DNA from: Saprospiraceae bacterium
GTDB lineage: Bacteria > Bacteroidota > Bacteroidia > Chitinophagales > Saprospiraceae
Assembly: GCA_020630475.1 (NCBI GenBank)
Contig: JAHDBI010000001.1
Location: forward strand, 142,378 to 175,855
Direction of reading: 5' to 3'
Length of the DNA stretch: 33,478 bases
The notes beneath the pieces are model-generated. The model did not search any database. It was not told the origin of the DNA and was given only the letters and a program-made list of their open reading frames with translations. The position numbers and the translations under genes were made by a program. Positions 1 through 8,059 of the stretch are shown one piece after another (positions within the stretch are counted from its first letter, which is position 1; every line of letters begins with the position of its first letter).

Positions 1-1073
1 ATCAACCGGGATACAAAACGGTAGTCCAATCCAGTTCTTCAGGAACGATTACGAGGGAATATATTTTACATATACCTGCAAATTATAATAGCGACGAGGC
101 CACACCCTTGGTGATTAATATGCATGGTTTTGGTGATTGCGCATCGGATTATTTTGAAAGTGTCGGCCAATTCTATGGCTTTAATGATTTAGCAGACCAA
201 GAAACTTTTTTAGTAGCTTATCCACAAGGAGCATACAGGCCTGAGAAAGAAGATAACTATTGGGAACCTGGGGATAACGGAGTAGAAGATATTTATGAAA
301 ACGATGTTTACTTCATGGACCAACTAATTGCATCATTGGAGGACGAATTTAATATTGACGAGAGTAGGGTTTATGCATGTGGATATTCTAATGGAGGGAT
401 GATGACTTACAGTCTGGCTTGTAATCGAAGTACAACATATGCGGGAATTGGGATTATGTCCGGAACGATGTTGGAAGAAGACTGTACCCTTGAACAACCA
501 GTTCCGGTAATTGTGTTTCATGGTATTGGTGATGAGGTATTGCCTTATGACGGAAGCTTTTGGTATCAATCCGTTGCCGAAGTAGTAGATTTTTTGTTAA
601 ATAAAAATGATATCCCATCAAATAGTCTTGTTTCAAGCCAATTGAGTCAAGGTAAAGCCCAAAAGGATGAATATTTTGGTAACGACGAAAACAGTTGTTT
701 AACCTTGTATACGATCAATGAAGAATTTGATAAACCTGGAAACCATGTATGGTTTAGTGAAGACATTGATCAAAATAGTCCTAATAAAATCATGTGGGAC
801 TTTTTTAATTCAAGCTGTAGCTCCACGAGCAGCCAAGAATCAACTAACTATTTAAGCTTTGAAATAAACCCTAACCCTTTTAACGAATCGTTTATTATTG
901 AATCCGAAAAACTAATTGGGAAAACATATGAATTGTACAATGTTCAAGGTAAAATCGAATTAGCTGGAAAGATTATTTCTAATTCATTTAGAATTGATAT
1001 GAGCGATTTAGCACCAAATGTTTATCTCATCAATATTGAGGGAAACATCAAAAGGCTGATTAAAACGAAATAG
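1..1073 (+). CDS. Secreted esterase of the PHB depolymerase / feruloyl esterase (LpqC, COG3509) type, T9SS cargo; 5' end missing
   Basis: The reading frame is open from base 3, so the gene starts left of the window; the TTG at 108 lies inside the conserved core and is not the start. 356 residues are visible. The fold is alpha/beta hydrolase: the oxyanion stretch INMHGFGD, the nucleophile elbow CGYSNGGMM (Ser codon at 387), an acid in HGIGDEVLPYDG and a probable catalytic His in GNHVWF. This family cleaves esters of polyhydroxyalkanoates or of hydroxycinnamates on plant polysaccharides; the substrate cannot be told here. The last ~70 residues (from INPNPFNESF to the terminal basic KRLIKTK) form a T9SS type A sorting domain, so the enzyme should be exported across the outer membrane. 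The TrpF-like gene follows 4 bases after the stop, suggesting co-transcription. Confidence 0.85.
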   Translation, partial: QPGYKTVVQSSSSGTITREYILHIPANYNSDEATPLVINMHGFGDCASDYFESVGQFYGFNDLADQETFLVAYPQGAYRPEKEDNYWEPGDNGVEDIYENDVYFMDQLIASLEDEFNIDESRVYACGYSNGGMMTYSLACNRSTTYAGIGIMSGTMLEEDCTLEQPVPVIVFHGIGDEVLPYDGSFWYQSVAEVVDFLLNKNDIPSNSLVSSQLSQGKAQKDEYFGNDENSCLTLYTINEEFDKPGNHVWFSEDIDQNSPNKIMWDFFNSSCSSTSSQESTNYLSFEINPNPFNESFIIESEKLIGKTYELYNVQGKIELAGKIISNSFRIDMSDLAPNVYLINIEGNIKRLIKTK

Positions 1074-1077
1074 AGAA

Positions 1078-1623
1078 ATGCTTAAAACAAAAGTGAAAAT
1101 AAGTGATGTTTCCAATCTTACTGATGCAAGATATTTTGCGGCATGGGGTGTAGACTGGATGGGATTCAATGCGGATTATTTATATGATAATGATTTGATC
1201 ATTGAAGGAATTAAAGAAATCATGAATTGGGTAGAAGGCCCAAAGTTTGTCGTGGAATTTAATCAAGTACATGAACTTAGTTATATCGAAGAAATCCTGA
1301 ATAAACTCAAAACACCATTTGTCCAGTTTAAAGAACTGGAAGAGTATAGCAACATCTCCTTACAGGGTATTGATTTAATTCGAGATTTCTCTAACAATGA
1401 CCTTCCTCAAGAAAAGGGAATTTTCATTTCCAAACAACTCACCATTGAAAACAAACACAACAATCAGATTATCCTTTACGATGGTCAGATTGATTCGTCC
1501 AACATCGCTTCAATCCTTGATGGCAATATAGACGGTATCGTTCTTCGAGGAGGATCTGAAGAAAAGGTAGGGTTTAAATCCTATGAAGAATTGGATGAAA
1601 TTTTAGAAGCCCTAGAAGACTAG
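1078..1623 (+). CDS. Phosphoribosylanthranilate isomerase (TrpF)-like protein lacking the catalytic Cys
   Basis: The N-terminus KVKISDVSNLTDARYFAAWG aligns by eye with the TrpF signature KICGITNLEDA..A...GAD.(L/V)GF, and the C-terminal GIVLRGGSEEKVGFKSYEEL resembles the TrpF phosphate-binding end (SGVE...G.KD). However, the signature Cys-Gly, which holds the general-base Cys of the isomerase, is Ser9-Asp10 here, and the second active-site region (LLDT in TrpF) reads ILYDG. At 181 residues it is a little shorter than typical TrpF (~200). No other tryptophan gene is nearby; it follows a secreted esterase by 4 bases. It is probably a TIM-barrel paralogue with another or no isomerase role. Its stop overlaps the stop of the opposite-strand YqeY-like gene through a shared CTAG. 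Confidence 0.7.
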   Translation: MLKTKVKISDVSNLTDARYFAAWGVDWMGFNADYLYDNDLIIEGIKEIMNWVEGPKFVVEFNQVHELSYIEEILNKLKTPFVQFKELEEYSNISLQGIDLIRDFSNNDLPQEKGIFISKQLTIENKHNNQIILYDGQIDSSNIASILDGNIDGIVLRGGSEEKVGFKSYEELDEILEALED

Positions 1624-2066
1624 GCTAAAAGCTCTTTTACAATACTAGCGATCGTTTTACCATCCGCTTTCCCTGCGAGCTTTTGATTAGCCATTCCCAT
1701 GACTTTACCCATGTCTTTCATTCCGGACGCACCTGTAGTGGAAACAATTTCCGAAATGACTTCCTTTAGAGCCGCTTCATCCAGTTGCTCAGGTAAGTAT
1801 TTTTTGAGAACAGCGATTTCTTCTCTTTCAATAACAGCAAGATCTTCACGATTTTGCTTCTCAAAAATATCTAATGAATCTTGTCTTTGTTTTACAAGTT
1901 TTTGAACCAATTTGATTTCACCTGCTTCGTCTAATTCTTTACCAGAACCATCTGTTTTGGTTAAAACGATGGCAGCTTTAATGGCCCTAATGCCCCTTAA
2001 TGCAACAGAATCTTTAGCCTTCATGGCTTCCTTCATGTCACTCATGATCTTCGCTTCTAAACTCAT
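1620..2066 (-). CDS. GatB/YqeY domain protein
   Basis: The 148-residue protein has the full YqeY pattern: N-terminal helix SLEAKIMSDMKEAMKAKD, then LRGIRAIKAA, the coiled EIKLVQKLVKQRQDS...F segment, the EREEIAVLKKYLPEQL signature, and a C-terminal MKDMGKVMGMANQKLAGKADG segment like the tRNA-contacting domain of GatB. Free-standing YqeY proteins are widespread and share the amidotransferase GatB tail domain; their role is not firmly settled, with tRNA or aminoacyl-tRNA metabolism usually suggested. It lies one base downstream of rsmA on the same strand, so the two are very likely co-transcribed. The stop overlaps the TrpF-like stop on the other strand. Confidence 0.93.
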   Translation of the reverse strand: MSLEAKIMSDMKEAMKAKDSVALRGIRAIKAAIVLTKTDGSGKELDEAGEIKLVQKLVKQRQDSLDIFEKQNREDLAVIEREEIAVLKKYLPEQLDEAALKEVISEIVSTTGASGMKDMGKVMGMANQKLAGKADGKTIASIVKELLA

Positions 2067-2067
2067 A

Positions 2068-2841
2068 TTATTGTTTTTGTGCTTCTACTAGTTTTGTAAT
2101 TGAAATAAAATCTTCAAGACTTAACTGTTCTGGTCTTTTTGAAAATTGTTCGTTTTTTAAAACATCAGCATCCTTGATTAAGGATTTCATTGTATTACGA
2201 ATCATCTTTCTTCTTTGCCCAAAACATATTTTCACAACAGTTTTAAACAACTTTTCGTTGCAATCCAAGGAGAAATTATCTTTTCTTCTAAGCCTTATCA
2301 CCGCAGACATCACCTTTGGGGGTGGGTTAAAAGAACCCGGGTTTACTTTAAAAAGATAATCTCCTTCGTAATAGGCTTGAATTAAAACACTAATTACTCC
2401 ATAAACCTTAGACCCAGGTTTAGACACCACCCTTTCCGCCACTTCTTTTTGAAACATCCCCACCATTTCAGGAATGAGGTGCCGATGCTCGACCATTTTA
2501 AAAAGAATTTGAGAGGATATGTTATAAGGATAATTTCCAATGAGTAAAAAAGGTTTACCTCCAAAAACGGCATTCAAATCAAGACGTAAAAAGTCCTCAG
2601 ATATAATGTTGTCGATCAGTTCAGGGTAAGCAATTTGAAGATAATTGACCATATCCTTATCCAATTCCACCACCTTTAATTGATGGTTCATGACCATAAG
2701 GTGTTTGGTAAGCATGCCTTTTCCCGGACCCACTTCAAGCACCCGATTCAACCTCTTTTCGTTAATGAACGAATGGGCGATCCTGTGTGAAATGAGATCA
2801 TTATTTAAGAAATGTTGGCCGTAGGATTTTTTCGCTCTCAA
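2068..2841 (-). CDS. rsmA: 16S rRNA (adenine(1518)-N(6)/adenine(1519)-N(6))-dimethyltransferase RsmA (KsgA)
   Basis: This enzyme dimethylates two adjacent adenines in the 3' terminal hairpin of 16S rRNA during late small-subunit assembly. Visible motifs are the N-terminal RAKKSYGQHFLNN, the SAM-binding VLEVGPGKGMLTKHL (motif I), the acidic VELDKDM after strand 2, and the catalytic motif IV GNYPYNISSQI (N-x-P-Y). Length, 257 residues, is normal. No in-frame ATG exists between the upstream stop and the conserved RAKK..GQHFL block, so TTG at 2841 is the most likely start. YqeY follows one base after the stop. The gene is divergent from pdxA across a 106-base gap containing an imperfect inverted repeat. 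Confidence 0.97.
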   Translation of the reverse strand: MRAKKSYGQHFLNNDLISHRIAHSFINEKRLNRVLEVGPGKGMLTKHLMVMNHQLKVVELDKDMVNYLQIAYPELIDNIISEDFLRLDLNAVFGGKPFLLIGNYPYNISSQILFKMVEHRHLIPEMVGMFQKEVAERVVSKPGSKVYGVISVLIQAYYEGDYLFKVNPGSFNPPPKVMSAVIRLRRKDNFSLDCNEKLFKTVVKICFGQRRKMIRNTMKSLIKDADVLKNEQFSKRPEQLSLEDFISITKLVEAQKQ

Positions 2842-2884
2842 AAGAAAACAATTGCTGATTCCCGAAATTAGGGGAATATCATAA

Positions 2885-2912
2885 CTAATTACACTTTATA
2901 GTGATAATTTAG
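2885..2912. promoter_or_regulatory. Imperfect inverted repeat between rsmA and pdxA, operator-like
   Basis: The arms CTAATTACACT and AGTGATAATTTAG flank a TTAT centre. The inner CACT/AGTG pairs perfectly and the outer parts pair with one-base bulges. It lies 44-71 bases upstream of the rsmA start and 35-63 bases upstream of the pdxA start, so it could control both divergent genes, or be the AT-rich core of one promoter. No exact TAnnTTTG element was found beside it. Confidence 0.3.
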
Positions 2913-2947
2913 CGCATTGTTAATTTGACTTAAACATTAGAGATAGT

Positions 2948-4006
2948 ATGAAGAAGCCAAGAATAGGAATCACATTGGGAGACGTTAATGGGGTAGGTCC
3001 AGAAGTAGTGATCAAAGCATTGAATAATGAAAAGATCCTCAACTATTGTGTACCAGTGATTTTTGGATCATCAAAAATCTTATCATATCACAAGAATATT
3101 GTTAAAGCAGACAATTTCAGTTATTCGGTAGTTAACGACTTAAGTAGACTATCAAATCACAAAGTCAATGTTGTGAATTGCTTTCAAGATGATATTAATA
3201 TTACCCTTGGACAAGCCACCGAAGAAGCCGGTAAGTTTGCATATACTTGTCTCGATAGGGCAATGAATGAAATAAAATCGGGCCATATCGATGCTTTGGT
3301 AACTGCACCGATTAATAAGAAGGCAATGCAAATGGCTAACTTTCCTTATACGGGTCATACTGAATTCTTAACAGATAAAAGTGGAAAGTCAGAAAGTTTA
3401 ATGATGATGGTTTCTGACAACATGCGTGTTGCTGTGGCAACGAATCATATTCCACTTAGTGACGTGGCAGAAAAATTAACTAAAGATAAACTTCGAAAGA
3501 AGCTCCAGATTTTTCAAAAATCCTTAAAAGAGGATTTTGGTATTGAAAAACCAACGATTGCTGTACTTGGTTTAAATCCACATGCTGGTGATGGAGGGAC
3601 TATAGGCACAGAAGAGGAAGAAATGATCCGTCCACTTATCATTGAGGCGAAGAAAAAGGGAGCAATGATTATGGGACCTTTTTCTGCTGATGGATTTTTT
3701 GGGTCGTCCCAATTTAAAAAGGTAGATGGAATTATGGCCATGTACCACGATCAGGGATTGGTACCGTTTAAAGCGCTAAGTTTTGGAAACGGGACAAATT
3801 TCACTGCAGGATTGTCTATCGTAAGAACATCACCAGATCACGGGACGGCATTTGATATTGCAGGTAAAAACATGGCAGACGTTTCTTCTTTTAGAAATGC
3901 TTTGTTTCAAGCCATTGATATTGTGAAGACAAGAAAGGAGATGAAAGAAATGAAGGAGAATGCAATGAAGAAAAATCCAAAGCTATCAGAAAAGGTCGAA
4001 GAGTAG
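2948..4006 (+). CDS. pdxA: 4-hydroxythreonine-4-phosphate dehydrogenase PdxA
   Basis: PdxA oxidises 4-phosphohydroxy-L-threonine with NAD+ in DXP-dependent pyridoxal 5'-phosphate synthesis; the decarboxylated product feeds PdxJ. The sequence shows the N-terminal RIGITLGDVNGVGPEVVIKA, the substrate segment TAPINKKAM..ANFPYTGHTEFL with a metal-ligand His in TGHTE, the loop GLNPHAGDGGTIGTEE, the second metal segment MAMYHDQGLVPFKAL and the last one RTSPDHGTAFDIAG. These are the hallmark blocks of the family. At 352 residues it is slightly long because of a charged Lys/Glu/Met-rich C-terminal tail (about the last 30 residues), as is common in this phylum. It is divergent from rsmA; the next gene is convergent. 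Confidence 0.96.
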   Translation: MKKPRIGITLGDVNGVGPEVVIKALNNEKILNYCVPVIFGSSKILSYHKNIVKADNFSYSVVNDLSRLSNHKVNVVNCFQDDINITLGQATEEAGKFAYTCLDRAMNEIKSGHIDALVTAPINKKAMQMANFPYTGHTEFLTDKSGKSESLMMMVSDNMRVAVATNHIPLSDVAEKLTKDKLRKKLQIFQKSLKEDFGIEKPTIAVLGLNPHAGDGGTIGTEEEEMIRPLIIEAKKKGAMIMGPFSADGFFGSSQFKKVDGIMAMYHDQGLVPFKALSFGNGTNFTAGLSIVRTSPDHGTAFDIAGKNMADVSSFRNALFQAIDIVKTRKEMKEMKENAMKKNPKLSEKVEE

Positions 4007-4133
4007 GTTAAGTACAGTTGAAAGATTCCGTCATCATCTATACTCAGATTGGTTTATTATACAACCGATTCTGACAGCCCCGGAAAAACGCAATTGCTTG
4101 CAGAGGTAAATATAATATTTAAATGGATTCTCC

Positions 4134-4149
4134 TTTGGTGTAAACCAAA
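4134..4149. terminator. Small hairpin between convergent pdxA and the glucosaminidase gene, possible terminator
   Basis: TTTGGT and ACCAAA form a perfect 6-bp stem around GTAA, 6 bases past the stop of the leftward glucosaminidase gene and 128 bases past pdxA. The stem is AU-rich. A T run lies before, not after, the hairpin in the leftward transcript, so it is not a canonical intrinsic terminator. The rest of the 149-base gap shows nothing I can identify. Confidence 0.25.
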
Positions 4150-4155
4150 AAAGTT

Positions 4156-4710
4156 TTAATCCACCTTAGTTCTTAATGGATATGGCCAAAAATCGTATTG
4201 ATACAATTTGTATTCTTCGATTTTTGCAATCAATTTATAGGCATATCGCTTGTCTGTAGCGTAACCCTTCCTTTTCAAACCATGAGCCCAACTAACATAA
4301 TCAGTAGATGGATATTCGAATAACTCACTATAGCGACTTGTCTGCGTCAAAAAGTTTGAATGATCAACATAAGAATCTATTGGACTGTCATATGACCTAA
4401 AACAAGACTCAATGAGTTTTCCTTGTTTATTACGATCATCATCCTTGTGGTAATATTTACCACCAACCCAATATGATTTACATTTAATACCAAAATGGTT
4501 ATTCGCATTTAAGGCTAATGAACTTTGTCCATTTTGAGATTCATGTAAGGCTTGCGCCAATGTTATACTTGCAGGAATCCCAGTGCGGTGCATTTCCACA
4601 ACAGCTAGTTCCTTGTATTTATCAATGTAATCTGATTCTACACTGTCAGGGGCAAGAGTGAATCCGTAGGAAAGGAGTGTCAATAATAAAAGTAATCTTA
4701 AGCTCAACAT
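4156..4710 (-). CDS. Secreted peptidoglycan hydrolase, glucosaminidase domain (FlgJ/LytG type, Pfam Glucosaminidase)
   Basis: It has a hydrophobic N-terminal signal sequence (about residues 1-20), then the glucosaminidase fold: YIDKYKELAVVEMHRTGIPASITLAQALHES with the presumed catalytic Glu57 in ALHES, the NNHFGIKCK block, the FRSYDSPIDSYVDHSNFL segment, and the GLKRKGYATDKRYAYKL block that ends the domain. The domain cleaves beta-1,4 bonds next to GlcNAc in peptidoglycan, so it probably works in the periplasm in wall remodelling. At 184 residues it is a bare catalytic domain; many Bacteroidota homologues carry a C-terminal LysM repeat, absent here. It stands 49 bases downstream of the T9SS cargo gene on the same strand and convergent to pdxA. 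Confidence 0.9.
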   Translation of the reverse strand: MLSLRLLLLLTLLSYGFTLAPDSVESDYIDKYKELAVVEMHRTGIPASITLAQALHESQNGQSSLALNANNHFGIKCKSYWVGGKYYHKDDDRNKQGKLIESCFRSYDSPIDSYVDHSNFLTQTSRYSELFEYPSTDYVSWAHGLKRKGYATDKRYAYKLIAKIEEYKLYQYDFWPYPLRTKVD

Positions 4711-4759
4711 GAATACATGTTTTATGTACTCTTAGAAAAGCCAAAGATTATGCCAAGCT

Positions 4760-6481
4760 TTAAATTTTACTGACCTGTTTTACCAGAAGTAAACCGTTTG
4801 CATCAGAAACTTTGATAAAGTAAGTACCACTTGGCACACTACCTCGAAACATAAAAGTGAAATCCTTTTTCGTATCTACGGTATTATAATTGAAAACGTC
4901 TTCCTGTATAAGTCTACCCGTTAAGTCAAATACCGAGACATTGTAAGATTTACCATAAGAGGATAAAAACGATAAGTTAAATTCTTCTCCAACAACAGGA
5001 TTAGGATATACATTGACATATTCGTCACCTTGGATATTAACAGTACGTACACCGGAGTAATCAAAATTACCATCATAATCAATTTGCTTGATGCGGTAAT
5101 AAATTCTTCCAGGCTGTAAATCAACATCTAGATAAGTATATTCATTGAGTTCTTCGGTTGTTCCACCTCCTTTAATATCAGCAAGGTATTCGTAGTCCAT
5201 TCCATTATAACTCTTTTGGATTTCAAAGAAGTCATTGTTCTCTTCAGAAATGGTGCTGAACGTTAATTGTACTTTTTTATCGTTTATATTTCTTGCTTCA
5301 AATTTATTCCAGTTCACTGGAGCAGGAACACCAACAATAAACGTATGAAGACCATATTCCATATCAGAAGCCAATAAACAGCCTGAACTTAAGTACGGGT
5401 ATACGCCCCAGTTTCCTTCATAGGCGCCACCACCAGTAGGATATGGGGAACCATTATTATCAGGATAAGTATCCCAATAAGCAAAAATGACAGGGTTAGT
5501 AGGATTAGTGATATCAAAAACCTTGACTCCATCAGTATAATTAGATACATACAACTTACCATTAAGCACAAATGGGTTGTGTGGTGTACTGGTTCCACCA
5601 GCGGTTTCAAGAGAGTGACTAAAAGTAGAGGCAATGGACAACCCACCTGTTCCCGAACCATCATTTAAATTCGTTAAATCAACAATTCCCATGGCTAAAC
5701 CATCTGGCACTTCTTCAGCATAGTAAGAATATAGACCATCATCACTTAACCAACTACTATGTTGATAATTTCCAGTGACAATTCGTTTTATTAAAGTAGG
5801 TGCAGTAGGCGAATCAAAATCCCAAACAATAAGCTCTTGTAACGAGTTGTGACCGTGAGAAGCATACAAGGTATCATCTCTAACATACCCATCATGAATG
5901 TAGAAATTATCCGTAGTTGTACCTTCTATCATATCAAGTCTTACATTTCCAAGTAGACTCGGACTAGAGGGGGTACTAAGGTCAAAAACTGCTGCAGATT
6001 CACCACCTTGAGAATTTGATCCAAAAGCATAAAGCTTTGCATTAAGTTCGTCTATAAAAATATTGTGTGCACTAGTAAAAGGGGTAGTTGTTGTTGACAC
6101 TAAAGACAATCCACTCGTGGCAATATTAGACATATCGAAAGTTAGTAACCCATCAGAGCATTCACATACCGCATACATATATGTGGAATATGTTTTCATG
6201 TCTCTCCAAACCGTAGTGTTTCCGCTTAGATGTGCATCAACATAGGTTGGGTTTGCACAGTTTGTTACATCAATGACAATGATAGAATCAACTGACCCAA
6301 GAATGGCGTATTCATTACCAGCTCCATCTTCGTAACCCCAAACATCGTTATATTTAACACCACTGTGATAATTTGTAATTCCATCCCAGACACCCTGAAG
6401 ATTCATATTTGACCCTTGACAAAAAGCATTTTGCCCAAACAAAACGAAAAAGCATAAAGAAAACGCAGTAATAACTTTCAT
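4760..6481 (-). CDS. Choice-of-anchor B / LVIVD-repeat protein with T9SS sorting domain
   Basis: The protein starts with a signal peptide (MKVITAFSLCFFVLFGQNAFCQ). Residues ~25-380 form a beta-propeller-like array of LVIVD-type repeats (for example YAILGSVDSIIVIDVTN, AAVFDLSTPSSPSLLGNV, GVKVFDITNPTNPVIFAYWD), rich in Asp and in aromatic-His pairs. Residues ~390-480 are a fibronectin-like module (VNWNKFEARN...YYRIKQIDYDG) usual just before T9SS sorting domains. The final ~85 residues (VNVYPNPVVGEEFNL ... SGTYFIKVSDANG, ending VKQVSKI) are a type A sorting domain. It is therefore a secreted or cell-surface protein exported by T9SS; the ligand is unknown. The start is only 34 bases from the divergent AlkA-like gene, so the promoters must overlap. 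Confidence 0.9.
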   Translation of the reverse strand: MKVITAFSLCFFVLFGQNAFCQGSNMNLQGVWDGITNYHSGVKYNDVWGYEDGAGNEYAILGSVDSIIVIDVTNCANPTYVDAHLSGNTTVWRDMKTYSTYMYAVCECSDGLLTFDMSNIATSGLSLVSTTTTPFTSAHNIFIDELNAKLYAFGSNSQGGESAAVFDLSTPSSPSLLGNVRLDMIEGTTTDNFYIHDGYVRDDTLYASHGHNSLQELIVWDFDSPTAPTLIKRIVTGNYQHSSWLSDDGLYSYYAEEVPDGLAMGIVDLTNLNDGSGTGGLSIASTFSHSLETAGGTSTPHNPFVLNGKLYVSNYTDGVKVFDITNPTNPVIFAYWDTYPDNNGSPYPTGGGAYEGNWGVYPYLSSGCLLASDMEYGLHTFIVGVPAPVNWNKFEARNINDKKVQLTFSTISEENNDFFEIQKSYNGMDYEYLADIKGGGTTEELNEYTYLDVDLQPGRIYYRIKQIDYDGNFDYSGVRTVNIQGDEYVNVYPNPVVGEEFNLSFLSSYGKSYNVSVFDLTGRLIQEDVFNYNTVDTKKDFTFMFRGSVPSGTYFIKVSDANGLLLVKQVSKI

Positions 6482-6515
6482 ATCTTACTATTAATGATCA
6501 ATAAACTATGAGGGG

Positions 6516-7139
6516 ATGACTACAATGATTAAAGCGACAGAACAATTAAGTCTAGATAAAAGTTTTAAAATAATTCTGAGCACTACTAACTTACCAAAGA
6601 TAAATCAAAGTAAATGCATTTTCAAAAATTTAGTGCGGACATTAGTGTATCAACAATTATCTACTAAAGCCGCAGATACGATATATCAACGATTTTTACA
6701 TTTGGTTGATTCCCAAGAGTATACACCAAAACAGGTTTTAAAACATTCGGCGGAAGCCATGAGATCTGTAGGTTTATCTAGACAAAAAGCTCATTATATA
6801 TTGAATACAGCACACTATTTTGTTGACAAACCCACTAAGCTAGAAGCTTGGAAAAAACTCAGCTTGGATGAGCTTCATGAAAAATTGATTGTGATAAAAG
6901 GTGTTGGTCCCTGGACAGTAAACATGATATCGATTTTTAGCCTAGAACATCAAGATACTTTCCCCATAAATGATTTGACAATAAAAAACACCATCATCGA
7001 ACTCTATGGACTGGATAAATCCGATAAGAACGTGAATAAAAAGATATTGGAGATTGCAGAAAAGTGGAGACCTTTTCGTAGTGTTGCGTCAAGATATTTA
7101 TGGGCTTGGAAGGATCAACAAAAACAGATAGAATCATAG
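6516..7139 (+). CDS. DNA-3-methyladenine glycosylase 2 family protein (AlkA-like, HhH-GPD)
   Basis: It is a base-excision repair glycosylase for alkylated purines. The helix-hairpin-helix LIVIKGVGPWTVNM (residues ~124-137) is followed by the HhH-GPD aspartate in TFPINDLTIK (Asp153), and the C-terminal WRPFRSVASRYLWAWKD is typical of the AlkA/MPG2 branch. The FKNLVRTLVYQQLS block before it is the usual first helix of the catalytic domain. At 207 residues it lacks the N-terminal beta domain of E. coli AlkA, like many short bacterial and yeast Mag1-like forms. There is an in-frame ATG at 6525, and the AGGGG at 6511-6515 sits better for that one, so the true start may be 6525. The next gene overlaps by 40 bases. 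Confidence 0.93.
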   Translation: MTTMIKATEQLSLDKSFKIILSTTNLPKINQSKCIFKNLVRTLVYQQLSTKAADTIYQRFLHLVDSQEYTPKQVLKHSAEAMRSVGLSRQKAHYILNTAHYFVDKPTKLEAWKKLSLDELHEKLIVIKGVGPWTVNMISIFSLEHQDTFPINDLTIKNTIIELYGLDKSDKNVNKKILEIAEKWRPFRSVASRYLWAWKDQQKQIES

Positions 7140-8059
7140 GTAAATTTAGTGGCGAGGAAAAAGGTCCACTGTTGATTTGTTTTGGTGGAATGCACGGAAA
7201 TGAACCGGCAGGAGTTAAGGCCATTGAAATGATGTTTAAAATGCTAGAGGTTGAACCCGTGACCAACCTAGAATTTAAATTTAAAGGTTCATTGCTTGGC
7301 TTAATTGGAAATTATAAAGCCTATCAACAGTCCAAACGATTTATTGATCGAGATTTAAATCGAATGTGGGAGTTAGATAGAATATCGAGAATAAAGGATT
7401 CCGCGAAAGCGAAATTAGAGAATGAAGAAAAAGAAATTGTAGAACTTTTAGAGATTATTGAGGCAACGATTGAAGAAGAAAATCCTACAGAAATAGTTGT
7501 TTTGGACCTTCATACAACATCTTCTGATGGAGGAATTTTCTCTATACCAACTGATGATGAAAATAGTTTAAAAATCGCCTTGGAACTACATGCACCTGTC
7601 ATACTTGGTATGCTAGAAGGAATAAAAGGAACAACATTGCACTATTTTCAACAGTCCAATTTTCAAAGAAAAATAACAGCAGTCACTTTTGAATCAGGTC
7701 AACATAACGACCCGCTTTCAATCAATCGAGCTATTGCTGGTATAACGAATTGTATGAGGACCATAGGGTGCGTAGATCCGTTGCATATTGAAAACCAACA
7801 CGATTCGATACTTATCCAATATTCAGAATCATTACCAAAGGTGGTGAGGTTGATCGATCGTCATGATATTAAACCATCTGATAATTTTGAAATGTTACCT
7901 TCCTTTAAGAACTTTCAAAAAGTGGATAAAGGTCAAATCCTTGCTACGGATAGAAATGGTGTTATTGTGGCAGATGATGATGCACTTATTTTGATGCCAC
8001 TATATCAAAAACAAGGGGATGACGGGTTCTTCTTAGTTCAAGAACAAGAAGGTTATTAA
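7100..8059 (+). CDS. Succinylglutamate desuccinylase / aspartoacylase family metallohydrolase
   Basis: A zinc carboxypeptidase-like (M14-related) deacylase. Zinc ligands are seen as His32 and Glu35 in GGMHGNEPAG and His138 in LDLHTTSSDGG. The substrate-binding RDLNR lies at 84-88, and the catalytic Glu is probably E198 in VTFESGQH. The C-terminal ~90 residues form the beta-rich cap that ends with a GDDGFFLV motif. The family removes acyl groups from N-acyl amino acids (N-acetylaspartate, N-succinylglutamate); the substrate is not readable from sequence, and no arginine-succinyltransferase genes are nearby. The ATG at 7100 overlaps the glycosylase gene by 40 bases; no later in-frame ATG precedes the zinc motif except the Met within it. 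The next gene starts on the last base of its stop. Confidence 0.9.
   Translation: MGLEGSTKTDRIIGKFSGEEKGPLLICFGGMHGNEPAGVKAIEMMFKMLEVEPVTNLEFKFKGSLLGLIGNYKAYQQSKRFIDRDLNRMWELDRISRIKDSAKAKLENEEKEIVELLEIIEATIEEENPTEIVVLDLHTTSSDGGIFSIPTDDENSLKIALELHAPVILGMLEGIKGTTLHYFQQSNFQRKITAVTFESGQHNDPLSINRAIAGITNCMRTIGCVDPLHIENQHDSILIQYSESLPKVVRLIDRHDIKPSDNFEMLPSFKNFQKVDKGQILATDRNGVIVADDDALILMPLYQKQGDDGFFLVQEQEGY

Noticed and set aside
4007-4155. Possible small gene between pdxA and the glucosaminidase gene
   Set aside because: No frame with a start codon and plausible protein features was found in these 149 bases; only a weak hairpin is present.
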